Source of the DNA: Armatimonadota bacterium
GTDB lineage: Bacteria > Armatimonadota > UBA5829
NCBI GenBank assembly: GCA_023474015.1
Contig: JAMCYN010000121.1
Span: 1-59,536 of the forward strand
Reading direction: 5' to 3'
DNA: 59,536 bases
Shown piece after piece: positions 8,592 through 17,641 of the stretch (position 1 is the first letter of the stretch; every line of letters starts with the position of its first letter). The position numbers and the translations under genes were made by a program. The notes beneath the pieces were generated by a model. The model made no database searches and had not been told where the DNA came from. It saw nothing but the letters and a program-made list of their open reading frames with translations.

Positions 8592-9392
8592 ATGATGGAA
8601 GAATTTGCCGCTTATGAGCAGCCCGCCGAGCCTCGCGGCCCTCACGTGGCCTTCAGGCGGCTGTGCAACTACATATTCGTGCTCCTGCTGATCGGGTCGG
8701 CGGTCGTCACCAGGGTCTCGCTGATGACCGGTTCCGTTCGCGCCCTGCTTGCCGCGACGATATTGTTTGGGGTCTTCACCGGCCTGGTCCATCTCACGAT
8801 ACTCTTCTTCTCAAGGCCGCGCCTTCTCTACCCGGCACTCTTCTTCACCGGACTGTTCGTCGTATGGGCGGTGCTGGGAAATAAGCCGCCGGATGTGGAA
8901 GTGATCAGACTAGTTTACTTGCGGCAGCTTCAGGCCTATACCGGCACGCGCTACGTCTGGGGTGGCGAGACGCACAGCGGCATAGACTGTTCCGGCATTG
9001 CGCGCGCGGCATTCTGGCAGACAGTGCTGAAGGAAGGCGTTCGGGCATTCAATTCGGACCTTTTGGGCCCGAAACTCTGGAAGTTCTGGTGGCGCGATCT
9101 GTCCGCGAACGACCTGCTGATCGGTAGGTACGGCTACACCAGGAAGATAGGTGAGGCCGCCAAGCTGGCCGGATATAGCAATTCCGGCCTGAAACCCGGC
9201 GATCTCGCGATTGCCGGGTCCGGCTCACATGTGCTCGTCTACCTTGGCAATAAAGAATGGATCGAGGCGAATCCGGACGACGGCAAGGTGGTCACCAATG
9301 TCGCCGCCCCTCACTCAAAGCGCCCATACTTCAACATGCCGGTGATTCTTATGCGCTGGTGGATTCTGGCCGGAAGTCCGGAGATCCGATAG
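8592..9392 (+). CDS. Membrane-anchored NlpC/P60 family hydrolase
   Basis: 266 residues. Three hydrophobic segments occupy about residues 26-95 (LCNYIFVLLLIGSAVV, LLAATILFGVFTGLVHL, LLYPALFFTGLFVVWAV). The C-terminal NlpC/P60 domain has YVWGGETHSGIDCSG with the catalytic Cys, GDLAIAG, and the catalytic His in GSHVLVYLG. The family cuts gamma-D-Glu-meso-DAP or related bonds in peptidoglycan. Its position after the export protein suggests local wall remodelling around the export machinery. Two adjacent ATG codons could serve as start; the first is used. Confidence 0.85.
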   Translation: MMEEFAAYEQPAEPRGPHVAFRRLCNYIFVLLLIGSAVVTRVSLMTGSVRALLAATILFGVFTGLVHLTILFFSRPRLLYPALFFTGLFVVWAVLGNKPPDVEVIRLVYLRQLQAYTGTRYVWGGETHSGIDCSGIARAAFWQTVLKEGVRAFNSDLLGPKLWKFWWRDLSANDLLIGRYGYTRKIGEAAKLAGYSNSGLKPGDLAIAGSGSHVLVYLGNKEWIEANPDDGKVVTNVAAPHSKRPYFNMPVILMRWWILAGSPEIR

Positions 9393-9487
9393 TCCGCCGA
9401 TTGCTCGTAGCCGAAGGTGCGGTGCGAACGAAATATGCCCTGGTGCAGTACCACTGTAAGCTGAGTATCCATTCAGGCACCGGTTCC

Positions 9488-9668
9488 GTACCCCGTAAGC
9501 CCTGAGTAGGTCCTGAGTAGGCCGCAAGGCCGTACCGAAGGGCCGTATCGAAGGGCGGTTCCGAAGGTACAGGCTTTGGTTGAGAATTACCCGGCCCTTC
9601 GATACGCCCACCAGGCCTTCTCAAGAATAGAAAACTCCTACTGGGCTACTCAGGGCCTACGGTGTACC
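9488..9668 (-). repeat. Dispersed hairpin element, family C copy 1
   Basis: About 181 bp with terminal inverted repeats: GTAAGCCCTGAGTAGG at one end and CTACTCAGGGCCTACGG at the other, plus inner arms GTATCGAAGGGC and GCCCTTCGATAC. It is in the opposite orientation to the copies at 12876, 24472 and 35542. It fills most of the 326-base gap between convergent genes. Confidence 0.85.
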
Positions 9669-9718
9669 ATGTAGCAGGCAAGGTACGACGTGACGAACCA
9701 CTACATCCAACCTCCGAC

Positions 9719-10732
9719 CTACTTCTGCTGCCATTTCCGAGTCTCTATGGCCACGCGAGTCTTGCGGTCGACCGTTTTGGGCAGTATCTGGATCACGTCG
9801 TCGATCGAGTCGCTGGGCCCGCTTATCTGAACTCCGTAGTCGCAAAGGTAGGTTGTCTTTCGCGCCGTACGCTCGGCCCACTCGCGGTCCGGTTGGAATG
9901 TGGTCTCCGTCAAGCCCTTATCCAGCAGCCTGCCGATATACTGTTCGCGCTTATCTTCGTCCTTCAAGGCCGCTGCCGCGATGGCCTCGACGTCGATCTC
10001 CTCCGTCTGCGCCAGGGTCCGCACGGACGACCTCAACAGCTCCGTTTCCTTCTCCTCAAGTTCCGCCTCGTTCTGCTGCAGCCACTTCTCGGTCTCCTTG
10101 ACCACAAGCTGGGTCATCTGCCGGGGGGTGGCAACCTCGGCGGCTTCCAGGAACGCATCGAGCCACATCGACGATGTCTCCGGGTCCTCATCCTTGGATG
10201 CGGGCTGGTTGCGGAACAACACGTCGAAGCGGGTCTCGTCGTCATACGGCCTGGCTATCGCGAACCTCAATAATTGGCGCGTAGGGTCCGGCAATATCTG
10301 AATCTGCTCGAACGCCCCGGCTCCGCTGCCGTGCTTCACGTAGGCCCTCACAGCGTCCATCTTCAGAAGGGCGACGTATCGGATCTCCGTGTCCAGGTCG
10401 GTGAACAGGCCTATCGCGAGGAATGTTTGAACCTGTGACGATTTCGCCATCTGATGGCTGAACCACATCCCGATGAGCTTACTCTGCTCCACGAACGTGT
10501 CCGGCGCCTCTATCATCCGGACCGCGCAAGTCGAGATAGTGGTGTCGGACCCATTGAACTTGGCCGTCTTCGCGCTTGGCGACTTGACGCAGTTGCGAAT
10601 GTGCTCCTCGAAGAAGTGCCGCAGCCCCTCCGAAAGGACCTCCTCCTTTTCCGCGATCTCCGGCTCTTCGGCCAGGTTATTGATGCCGTGGATAACCAGG
10701 CGATTGAGTTCGATTGCTTCGATCGATTGCAT
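9719..10732 (-). CDS. Nucleoid-associated protein, NdpA/YejK (NA37) family
   Basis: 337 residues; the start has GGGAGG upstream. The N-terminus (IELNRLVIHGINN, then LSEGLRHFFEEHIRNC and a following AKF) and the middle (FLAIGLFTDLDTEIRYVALLKMD) match the 37-kDa nucleoid-associated family, whose members bind the nucleoid and are often encoded singly. There are no transmembrane segments. The centre is Glu-rich and probably helical. It is divergent from the glycosyltransferase at 10867. Family assignment is from pattern recognition only. Confidence 0.65.
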   Translation of the reverse strand: MQSIEAIELNRLVIHGINNLAEEPEIAEKEEVLSEGLRHFFEEHIRNCVKSPSAKTAKFNGSDTTISTCAVRMIEAPDTFVEQSKLIGMWFSHQMAKSSQVQTFLAIGLFTDLDTEIRYVALLKMDAVRAYVKHGSGAGAFEQIQILPDPTRQLLRFAIARPYDDETRFDVLFRNQPASKDEDPETSSMWLDAFLEAAEVATPRQMTQLVVKETEKWLQQNEAELEEKETELLRSSVRTLAQTEEIDVEAIAAAALKDEDKREQYIGRLLDKGLTETTFQPDREWAERTARKTTYLCDYGVQISGPSDSIDDVIQILPKTVDRKTRVAIETRKWQQK

Positions 10733-10866
10733 TCAGTATAAACCTCCCAGAGTAAAACCAATACCTCTTCCGCGCCGGACACTGTTTTCCCTTTGCCCCG
10801 GCGGGCGCATTAATCGGCGTTTTTGTGGGAATTATGAGACGCGGCACAAGAGCAGGGGGTTAGCTT

Positions 10867-11853
10867 ATGAAAGTTTCTGTGGCGGTCTGCACGTTCAATG
10901 GAGAAGAGTACATCGCGGACCAGCTCGTAAGCATACTGGCTCAGACAAGACTGGTGGATGAAATTGTGGTCTGTGACGACGGCTCCACCGACCGTACCGT
11001 CGAAATCGTGCAAGGCGTCGCGGACACTTGCCGGGAAGGTATTAACATACGCGTTATACCGAACCCGACCACGCTTGGATGCACCGACAATTTCGCCAAA
11101 GCCATAAGTCTGGCCGCCGGTGATATCATATTCCTCAGCGACCAGGACGATGTGTGGTTTGACACCAGGGTCGAGGCAATGCTCGAGGTGTTCGAGGAGG
11201 ACGCGGAGGCGGGGTTCGTCTATTGTGACGCGATAGTCACCGACGTGTCTCTGAGGACGATTCACGAGAGCATAATGGCCAAGCGCAGGGGACAGCTCGC
11301 CGATGACAATCGGCCCACAGCAGAATTGATCAAGCGGGCCGGTATCAACGCGTGTACGCTGGCTTTCAGGGCTTCGCTGCGGCCGTACATTTTGCCGATG
11401 CCCGCCGAATGGCCCCACAGCCGCTGGCTTGCGGCGATTCTCCACGCGGTCGCGAAGCCTTATTACCTGCGCCGCCCTCTGATGTACTACCGCCGACACG
11501 ACAAGGCCTGCTCGCAGTCGATGAAAATCGGCTCCGTTCAGCGCGCGAAAGCCAGACTGAATTGGCACATATCAGATGAACTGGAAAGCCGGTTGGCGCG
11601 GCATCAAGAGGTTCGCGAGCGTCTGAGGGAGATTCGCGACAGGGGCGACATCACAGGTGGACCCACTCAGAGGCTGGATGATACCATATGCGAACTGGAC
11701 GCCCACATGAGCATTCTCCGCTCTCGAATAGGAATCATTTACCTGCCAAAGGCCAAACGTGTATTCCCGGTCTTTCATCTGCTTGTCAGGGGACGGTATC
11801 ACCGCCAGGCCGGCGGGCTGATATCGGCGGCAAAAGACCTGATCGCGGTATGA
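10867..11853 (+). CDS. Family 2 glycosyltransferase (rhamnosyltransferase-like)
   Basis: 328 residues; AGGGGG lies upstream of the ATG. The N-terminal GT-A fold has VAVCTFNGEEYIADQLVSIL, the DDGSTD nucleotide-sugar motif at about 38-43 and SDQDDVW near 92, typical of RfbF/RgpB-like rhamnosyl- or related glycosyltransferases. The C-terminal 80 residues are basic and helical, without clear membrane spans. It probably transfers a sugar in surface polysaccharide synthesis, consistent with the export gene upstream. The substrate is unknown. Confidence 0.88.
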   Translation: MKVSVAVCTFNGEEYIADQLVSILAQTRLVDEIVVCDDGSTDRTVEIVQGVADTCREGINIRVIPNPTTLGCTDNFAKAISLAAGDIIFLSDQDDVWFDTRVEAMLEVFEEDAEAGFVYCDAIVTDVSLRTIHESIMAKRRGQLADDNRPTAELIKRAGINACTLAFRASLRPYILPMPAEWPHSRWLAAILHAVAKPYYLRRPLMYYRRHDKACSQSMKIGSVQRAKARLNWHISDELESRLARHQEVRERLREIRDRGDITGGPTQRLDDTICELDAHMSILRSRIGIIYLPKAKRVFPVFHLLVRGRYHRQAGGLISAAKDLIAV

Positions 11854-11918
11854 GGCCGATCTGTCCGTTCCAGGCAGGAATGCGCGCGGAGATAGATAAG
11901 TAGATACTGAACGCTTGC

Positions 11919-12854
11919 TTGAGGTGGCCCACTTTGGATGTCTGGCAGCCGTCGACGCTATCATGGTCGTTCTCGCGGAAGACCCACTTCGATTCCTGCC
12001 GAAGACACTACTTCTACCACCGCTTCTGGGGCCAGGAGCCGAAGCTGAGGTGGAAGCTGTTCGAGATGCGCAACCTGACCACACTCAATATGCTCAGGGG
12101 GCAGGTCGCACACGCCGTAATCGCCGAATCGCTAAACTCCTTGCGAATGGGGCGCGCAATCAGTATCGAATCGGCGAAAGAGCGTGTCACGACCTTGATG
12201 AGGACTCGCTATATGGAGTCGGCCCAGCGGCTTTGGCACATCGACAATCGTCCCCAGGGTCGCAAGGCCTCCGATATCACCAGCCTGGTCGAGCACTACT
12301 ACGCGTTCCCCGATGTGGTCGAGCGCGCCAGAGAAGCCCGAAAGGTGGCGTGGGCCTGCCTGGAGAACCTGTTCGCATCCGACTTCTGGACGCAAGCAAC
12401 CAGCGCAAGCCCCGCGAGATGGATGGATATCGAAGACGACAGCTACCCCTCGTTCGACATCGACGGCATTCAGGTCTATATCCGCATAGACTTCGCCCAC
12501 TCCGACGGTGCCCAGACCATAATCGACTGGAAAACCGGAGCTCCGAGCGAGCAGGACCGCAAGCAACTCGTGCTGTACTCCCTGTACGCCAGGTCGAAAT
12601 GGGACTGGGACCCGCTCGAAACCAGCCTCGCGGCGGTCTATCTGCAGCCCGAGTTCAAGATGGATATCTCTAGCCCGACGGAGCGCGAAATCGGGACCGT
12701 CATCGAGGAAGTCAAGCACAGCTTCGAGCAAATGCACGATCTCGAACCCGCCTTCGGCCCCGCCGACATCGCCGCGTTTCCTATGACGGAGGATCGGAGC
12801 AATTGCCGTTGGTGTCGTTTCCAGGGCGCGTGCGAAGGAGGGCATAGAGTGTAG
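11919..12854 (+). CDS. PD-(D/E)XK nuclease with Cas4/AddB-type iron-sulfur cysteines
   Basis: 311 residues from a TTG start at 11919; no ATG is in frame near the N-terminus and the ribosome site is weak, so the start is uncertain. Motifs run in the RecB-nuclease order: FDSCRRHYFYHRF with Cys27, GQVAHAVIAE with the motif-I His, IRIDFA with Asp, IIDWKTG (D-x-K) and a Q-x3-Y-type helix (QLVLYSLYA). Three C-terminal Cys in CRWCRFQGAC complete a four-Cys 4Fe-4S site as in Cas4 and AddB. No CRISPR array or Cas genes are present, so a DNA repair or processing exonuclease is more likely. It stands alone behind the glycosyltransferase. Confidence 0.85.
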   Translation: MRWPTLDVWQPSTLSWSFSRKTHFDSCRRHYFYHRFWGQEPKLRWKLFEMRNLTTLNMLRGQVAHAVIAESLNSLRMGRAISIESAKERVTTLMRTRYMESAQRLWHIDNRPQGRKASDITSLVEHYYAFPDVVERAREARKVAWACLENLFASDFWTQATSASPARWMDIEDDSYPSFDIDGIQVYIRIDFAHSDGAQTIIDWKTGAPSEQDRKQLVLYSLYARSKWDWDPLETSLAAVYLQPEFKMDISSPTEREIGTVIEEVKHSFEQMHDLEPAFGPADIAAFPMTEDRSNCRWCRFQGACEGGHRV

Positions 12855-12875
12855 GTTATACTTTGCCTGCTAGAA

Positions 12876-13031
12876 GATACTCCGTAGGCCCTGAGTAGCC
12901 CAGTAGAAGTTATCTAATCATGAGAAGGTATGTGGGCGTATCGAAGGGCCGGTAAGCCTGAACCAGGGCATGTACCTTCGGAACCGCCCTTCGATACGGC
13001 CTTTGGGCCTACTCAGGGCTTACGGAGGTAC
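12876..13031 (+). repeat. Dispersed hairpin element, family C copy 2
   Basis: CTCCGTAGGCCCTGAGTAG at the left, GGGCGTATCGAAGGGCC and CCGCCCTTCGATACGGCC inside, CTACTCAGGGCTTACGGAG at the right. Same order as the other three copies, about 156 bp. It separates two convergent genes. Confidence 0.85.
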
Positions 13032-13083
13032 TGCACCAGACAAAGTATGACGGCTTCATTCTATGCCCTATGCCCTCATTCGC

Positions 13084-13977
13084 TCAGATATGCTCTCCCG
13101 GCCCGGCTGTGGTATCTCCAGGCCGCCCTTCGACCGTCAGCTCATTGCGAATCTGGCCGACGCCCAGCGCCTTTGATACCACCACGGCCGCGGCTCGCCG
13201 CTCCTCGTCCGACTTGACCTCCCCGCGAAGCGTCACGTTTCCAGACTGAACGAATACACTGATGCGTTCTGCGTCCACCTCGGCGCTCGACCTCAGCATT
13301 TCCTCGATCTCCTCGGTGAGCTGAGGGTCCGATCTATAGTGGATCTCACTGCCGGGGCCTTCGACGCTCTCATACTCGCTCGGGGGTGGGAAGTCGGCTA
13401 TTCTGTCCACGGCGGGGGTTGGCGGCTCTATCCACTGGCACGGCTCCTCGGCCTCGGTCGGCACAACGGGGGCCTCAAACTCAAGAGCGGCCCCGCCGAC
13501 CCTGCCGACCATCCCGACTTCCTCAAGCTCATGCGCCGCCGCGGGACCCTTTTCCTTAGGCATAACCGGCGGACTGCTCTCAAGCCAGAACTCGCGGATA
13601 TCCTCCGGCAGTTCCTGCTCAATGTTGTGTTGAGCGCCCGGTGTTGTCTGCTCGCGCAGCGTGATGAATACCGCCCGGGTCATCGCCTCGGCCCGGCCCA
13701 TATCCTCCGTGCCGAACTCGCTCGCGACCCTGGCGATAAAGCCCCCAAGGTCCCTCTTCTCGGGTCCAACCACCATCCGGCTCATGCGTTCGATGAAACC
13801 CTGGCGCCACATCTGCTGGATATAGTGGGGAAGTTGGGAGGCGACGTTATCCACGGTGTCGGGCGTGATCCTGGCCCTGAGCGTATCTAGTACGGCCTCG
13901 ATAGCCTTGCGGGCTTCGTCTCTATTCCTCAGGTTGCCCCTGATCTCGACGTTCTTGATAAATTCTTCCGCTTGCAT
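13084..13977 (-). CDS. DUF2267 tandem protein with C-terminal BON domain
   Basis: 297 residues from ATG 13977, chosen for GGAGG seven bases upstream. Two DUF2267-like helical units (about residues 1-65 and 66-135) share the pattern EA-x-A-x3-V-x2-LR followed by LP-x-x-I-x2-x-W. A Pro/Glu-rich linker follows, and a BON domain (about 210-285) has VFVQSGNVTLRGEVKSDEE. DUF2267 proteins are small helical repeats of unclear role, often stress linked; BON domains bind membranes or hydrophobic ligands. There is no signal peptide. The function is unassigned beyond domain content. Confidence 0.8.
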   Translation of the reverse strand: MQAEEFIKNVEIRGNLRNRDEARKAIEAVLDTLRARITPDTVDNVASQLPHYIQQMWRQGFIERMSRMVVGPEKRDLGGFIARVASEFGTEDMGRAEAMTRAVFITLREQTTPGAQHNIEQELPEDIREFWLESSPPVMPKEKGPAAAHELEEVGMVGRVGGAALEFEAPVVPTEAEEPCQWIEPPTPAVDRIADFPPPSEYESVEGPGSEIHYRSDPQLTEEIEEMLRSSAEVDAERISVFVQSGNVTLRGEVKSDEERRAAAVVVSKALGVGQIRNELTVEGRPGDTTAGPGEHI

Positions 13978-14117
13978 TTCGCTACCTCCGATAATGTCTC
14001 CATTCATTAGTATTTCCGTTTCAGGGACAGTTGAAAAACAAGGACATAAAAGCAGAGACGGCCCCCATAATTTTGACGTAGTTAAGGTAGAGGATCAGGC
14101 GCAAAAGCGGAACAAGT

Positions 14118-14996
14118 ATGTTGGAAGATTCACCCATGCCGACCAAACCAGACAATCCTTCTTCGTATGGGCAATCGATTCTGTCGTTTATCAGGCGGAA
14201 GCGCGCTGTGAGGCTTCTTGCGGCGGTTCTTGTCGCCTGCCTCGTTGGCGGCCTGCTGTGCTCGGTCAGGCTAGTCCGAAAACCGGTCGTCCCAAAGAAG
14301 AGTCCCCGCGTTACCAGAGTCCTGAAGCCGCCCGAGGCCGCGGCGGTCATGGGAGCACCTTACATTAAACGCAAGCCCAAGAGCTGGCACCCGCCGCATC
14401 TGGTCAAGGTATGGACCACTCGCTACAGGCGCGGCGCGTTCAGCGTCACCCAGCTCCCACGCTGCGAGCACCTGGAGACTCTGATCACATATAACCCCTC
14501 GGGCGAATCACTCAAGCAGGCCAAGCTCAGGTCCGGCGGTGTGGCCGCGTGCACAGGAAGCTTCCACAACTCCCGCACGATGGTCCTGGCGGACTTCCTG
14601 CAGCGTAAAGGGTGCATTGTCTCACCCGCGCGAACGGGCAGGCCGTTCGTCACCATTCAAGAGAACGGCTGCGTGGATATCAGTTGCGACTATAACAGCG
14701 TGAAGCGCAAGGCAGGTGTGAGCGCGCTGGCGCTCGGCCAGAGGCTTGTTCCGCTGGAGCGTAACGGCTTCACGGTCGGGTTCATGAACCGAATCGCTGA
14801 CCGCATGGCGCTAGGGCTGAACCGCAACTTCATCTTTATCGTCCGAGGCCGATGCAGTATCTGGCGGCTCGCCGACTTCATGCGCCATACTCTGCCGGTG
14901 AGGAACGCGATCAACTGCGACGGCGGGCACGTGGTCCGGGGCAAAGGACCCGTGCACATTGTGTTCCGATGGAAGAAGCTCGGGCCGTCTCCCTGA
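14118..14996 (+). CDS. Membrane-anchored NAGPA-like phosphodiester glycosidase homolog
   Basis: 292 residues (286 if the ATG at 14136 is used). One hydrophobic segment (VRLLAAVLVACLVGGLLCSV) follows a short basic cytoplasmic N-terminus, then a Pro/Lys-rich stalk. The exported domain resembles the protein at 1285-2163: ACTGSFHNSRTMVLADF aligns with the family ITGTFFD region, and NCDGGHVVRGKG with LDGGSSTAFY. The catalytic-region match is weaker, so activity is uncertain. It converges on the beta-barrel-like gene with two bases between stops. Confidence 0.65.
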   Translation: MLEDSPMPTKPDNPSSYGQSILSFIRRKRAVRLLAAVLVACLVGGLLCSVRLVRKPVVPKKSPRVTRVLKPPEAAAVMGAPYIKRKPKSWHPPHLVKVWTTRYRRGAFSVTQLPRCEHLETLITYNPSGESLKQAKLRSGGVAACTGSFHNSRTMVLADFLQRKGCIVSPARTGRPFVTIQENGCVDISCDYNSVKRKAGVSALALGQRLVPLERNGFTVGFMNRIADRMALGLNRNFIFIVRGRCSIWRLADFMRHTLPVRNAINCDGGHVVRGKGPVHIVFRWKKLGPSP

Positions 14997-14998
14997 CT

Positions 14999-15946
14999 CT
15001 ACTTAATCGTCACGCCCAAGTCCGCCGACCAGTATCCGTCGGATTTGATGCCTCTGAGCCTTATCGCGCCCTTTCCGGTACCGAACCTGAGCTCTCCCGT
15101 ATAACCCGGCTCGCTCCGCACGCCGAAGGCTCCGTAGTCGGTCCTGAGGCTTGGAATGTAGCCCACCGACATGCTGAACTTGCCGACAGGTCGCAGCGAC
15201 AGTCCATACTCCAGGCCCTGGAGCAGGACGCTCCCGGAATCGAGCGAAGATGGAGCGGTGAAGGACTTGCCGGCGAGCTGCCCCGAGAGCCTGTCCCAAC
15301 GTTCGGGATCCCCTCGCCCCTCGCTCCATCGGTATCCCGAGTAGACCCCGAAGTCCCTCCCTAGATTAAACCTCAGCCGCCCGTTCATTGTCTTTATCAA
15401 TTGATCGGTATTGATAACGTCCGCATTCCGCGAGGCCAGGCTGCCGACCGTGGATACGCCTGCGTCGGCTTCCAGGGCCACTCCCCTGGCGATCCTGATC
15501 GACCGCTCGTAGCCGAGCCCGAACGCCCCATAGCCCACGTTCTGCGCGGCGGTATAATAGTAGAAGTTGAGGTTCGGATCACCTACCCTGTCACCGCCGA
15601 CGTAGCGACGCTTCCCGCTCGGGATCGCGCCCGAGTTGGATGAGTCTACGTAGACGCTCTTGCCCGCCGCGAAGTCCATAGGAGACGAAACAAAGTGAAT
15701 CTTGCCCGCGACAGTGTAAGGCCCTCGTCCGTTACATGTCTGCGAGATAGCCACCCCCGAGGTGGACTCACCCTTGCCGCTCATCACAATCATCATCGAC
15801 CCGGGCTTTATCGGCGCCGGAAAAGTCGCCCTGACAGAATCGGTCGTCACCTGCGCCACCTCGCCCATCAGGCGGTCGCACCGGCCTTGTGTGCCGGCGG
15901 CCATCATCAGAACTGAGAAGAACAGAAACCTGGCGCCCGCGCGCAT
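14999..15946 (-). CDS. Exported beta-strand-rich protein, possibly outer-membrane
   Basis: 315 residues from ATG 15946, which has GGGGGAG upstream; a further in-frame ATG at 15964 lacks a site. A signal peptide (MRAGARFLFFSVLMMAAGTQG) precedes a small N-terminal domain of short strands (GEVAQVTTDSVRATF, GSMMIVMSGKG). The C-terminal 200 residues alternate aromatic and glycine-rich strands (FGLGYERSIRIARGVALEAD, FGVYSGYRWSEG, MSVGYIP, ELRFGTGKGAIRLRGI, YWSADLGVTIK), as in small beta-barrels, and end in a strand. A porin-like or YaiO-like outer membrane protein is a reasonable guess. I cannot name a family. Confidence 0.65.
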   Translation of the reverse strand: MRAGARFLFFSVLMMAAGTQGRCDRLMGEVAQVTTDSVRATFPAPIKPGSMMIVMSGKGESTSGVAISQTCNGRGPYTVAGKIHFVSSPMDFAAGKSVYVDSSNSGAIPSGKRRYVGGDRVGDPNLNFYYYTAAQNVGYGAFGLGYERSIRIARGVALEADAGVSTVGSLASRNADVINTDQLIKTMNGRLRFNLGRDFGVYSGYRWSEGRGDPERWDRLSGQLAGKSFTAPSSLDSGSVLLQGLEYGLSLRPVGKFSMSVGYIPSLRTDYGAFGVRSEPGYTGELRFGTGKGAIRLRGIKSDGYWSADLGVTIK

Positions 15947-15981
15947 TAAGCACTCCCCCTTCATTAGAAGTTAGAGGTTGT

Positions 15982-16007
15982 ATGCTTCGGCATGCAGCCG
16001 AAGCAAC
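15982..16007. repeat. Short hairpin, family G copy
   Basis: GCTTCGGC (15984-15991) pairs perfectly with GCCGAAGC around ATGCA. The same layout with the flank AACAA occurs at 29556-29583. Confidence 0.6.
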
Positions 16008-16124
16008 AAACAAAGGGACCAACGCCTTCTTCCTCATAGGCGTTTACTTGTTCCCCTACGCTTGGACGGTTAAACGTGTGCCGAATAGGGTTATTGCTCG
16101 ACTCGGACAGCGGCCATGGTCAAT

Positions 16125-16190
16125 GGGTAATTTTTGGTCATTTATTACCCGAAAAGGTTGTTGATACCGGCCGTGCTAGAGTGCTATAAT
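16125..16190 (+). promoter_or_regulatory. dnaA promoter with upstream inverted repeat
   Basis: TTGATA (16161-16166), an 18-base spacer and TATAAT (16185-16190) with an extended TGC in front. Immediately upstream, GGGTAAT (16125-16131) and ATTACCC (16144-16150) form a seven-base inverted repeat that may be an operator. Confidence 0.65.
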
Positions 16191-16227
16191 CGAGTCCTTC
16201 GGAACCATATTCTTTCTTCTCGAGTGG

Positions 16228-17631
16228 GTGGGACTATTGTCTGATAAGCAGCTTCAGTTGGGTGAGGATGATTCTCATTTGGCGCTGCGTGCCGCCTGGG
16301 AGCAGGCTCTTGAAGTCCTCTCCGGGCAGGTCAATCGGCCCTCGTTCGAGAGCTGGATCAAGACCGCCCGGCCTGTCTCCATCGAGGATGGATTGGTCCG
16401 GATCACCACCAACAGCCGCTTCGCCAAGCACTGGCTGGAAAGCAAGCACCTGGCCCTCATCAAGGAGATACTCGAGACCCACCTCGACTGCCCGATCAGG
16501 ATCCGCGTTGACCTCGTGGAGGATGCCGAACCGGTCATCATGGCCGACAAACTCCCCAAGAAGCCGAGTCCCAGGCCCAAGCCCGACGACGATCCGATAT
16601 CTCTCCCGCTCAACAATCAGTATAACTTCGAATCCTTCGTCGTCGGCCCGACCAATCGCCTTGCCCACGCCTGCGCAATGGCAATCGCCGATAGTCCCGG
16701 CAGGACCTACAATCCGCTGTTCATCTACGGCGGCGCGGGCCTTGGCAAGACCCACCTGATGCATGCCGTGGGCCAGTGCGTGGTCGCAAATCTGCCGGAG
16801 ATGCGTGTGGCCTATGTCTCGGGCGAGGCGTTCACTTATCACTACATCACGGCCCTTCGGGAGCATCGCACGGCGGAGTTCAGGCGCAAATATCGCAGCA
16901 TAGATTTGTGGCTGGTCGACGATATCCAGTTCCTGGTCGGCAAGGAGCGCACCGAGGAGGAGTTCTTCCACACCTACAACGCCATCTACGACATGGGCAA
17001 GCAAATAGTCCTCACCAGCGACCGCGCCCCAAAGGACCTTGAGCTCGACGGCAGGCTCCTTTCGCGCTTCCAGTGCGGAATGCTCGCCGACATATCTCCG
17101 CCCGATCTTGAAACCCGTATGGCCATCCTTCAAAGCAAGGCCGCATGCGAGCACATGACTCTCTCCGACGAGGTCATATTATACATAGCGAAGCTGATCC
17201 GCACCAACATCCGCCAGCTCGAAGGCGCCCTCATCACCTTGCACGCCTATGCGTCGCTTATGAAGACCTCGGTCACGCCTACCCTCGCCGAGGAGGTCCT
17301 CAGCAAGCACTTCGGCGGCGAGGCCGCGCCCGTTATCGATGCGCAGAAGGTGCTGCAGCACGTGGCAAGGCGGTTCAACGTTGAAATCTCCGAGATAAAG
17401 GGCAAATGCCGGGGCAAGGATATTGTCGCGCCGAGGCAGATCGCTATGTATCTTATGCGTGAGCTCACCGAATACTCCCTGCCGGCCATCGGGAAGGCAA
17501 TGGGCGGCAAGGATCATACCACGGTTATTCACTCCTGCAAAAAGGTCGAAGAGAAGGCCCTCAAGGACAAGAGTTTCGCGACCCTTATGGGCGAGCTTTC
17601 GCGCGCCATCAGCGACGGAAAAAGCTGTTAA
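16228..17631 (+). CDS. dnaA: Chromosomal replication initiator protein DnaA
   Basis: 467 residues from GTG 16228; a TTG at 16237, which sits better behind the G-rich ribosome site, is an alternative. Domain I (residues 10-80) includes W-x-x-A-L-x-x-L and SFESWIKTARPVS. Domain III has NNQYNFESFVVGPTNRLAHA, Walker A GGAGLGKTHLMHAVG (about 170-184) and Walker B DLWLVDDIQFLVGKE. Domain IV ends with the DnaA-box-binding signature GGKDHTTVIHSCKKVEE. Length and order are standard. It lies next to oriC and recF. Confidence 0.97.
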   Translation: MGLLSDKQLQLGEDDSHLALRAAWEQALEVLSGQVNRPSFESWIKTARPVSIEDGLVRITTNSRFAKHWLESKHLALIKEILETHLDCPIRIRVDLVEDAEPVIMADKLPKKPSPRPKPDDDPISLPLNNQYNFESFVVGPTNRLAHACAMAIADSPGRTYNPLFIYGGAGLGKTHLMHAVGQCVVANLPEMRVAYVSGEAFTYHYITALREHRTAEFRRKYRSIDLWLVDDIQFLVGKERTEEEFFHTYNAIYDMGKQIVLTSDRAPKDLELDGRLLSRFQCGMLADISPPDLETRMAILQSKAACEHMTLSDEVILYIAKLIRTNIRQLEGALITLHAYASLMKTSVTPTLAEEVLSKHFGGEAAPVIDAQKVLQHVARRFNVEISEIKGKCRGKDIVAPRQIAMYLMRELTEYSLPAIGKAMGGKDHTTVIHSCKKVEEKALKDKSFATLMGELSRAISDGKSC

Positions 17632-17641
17632 TCGTGCCGTG

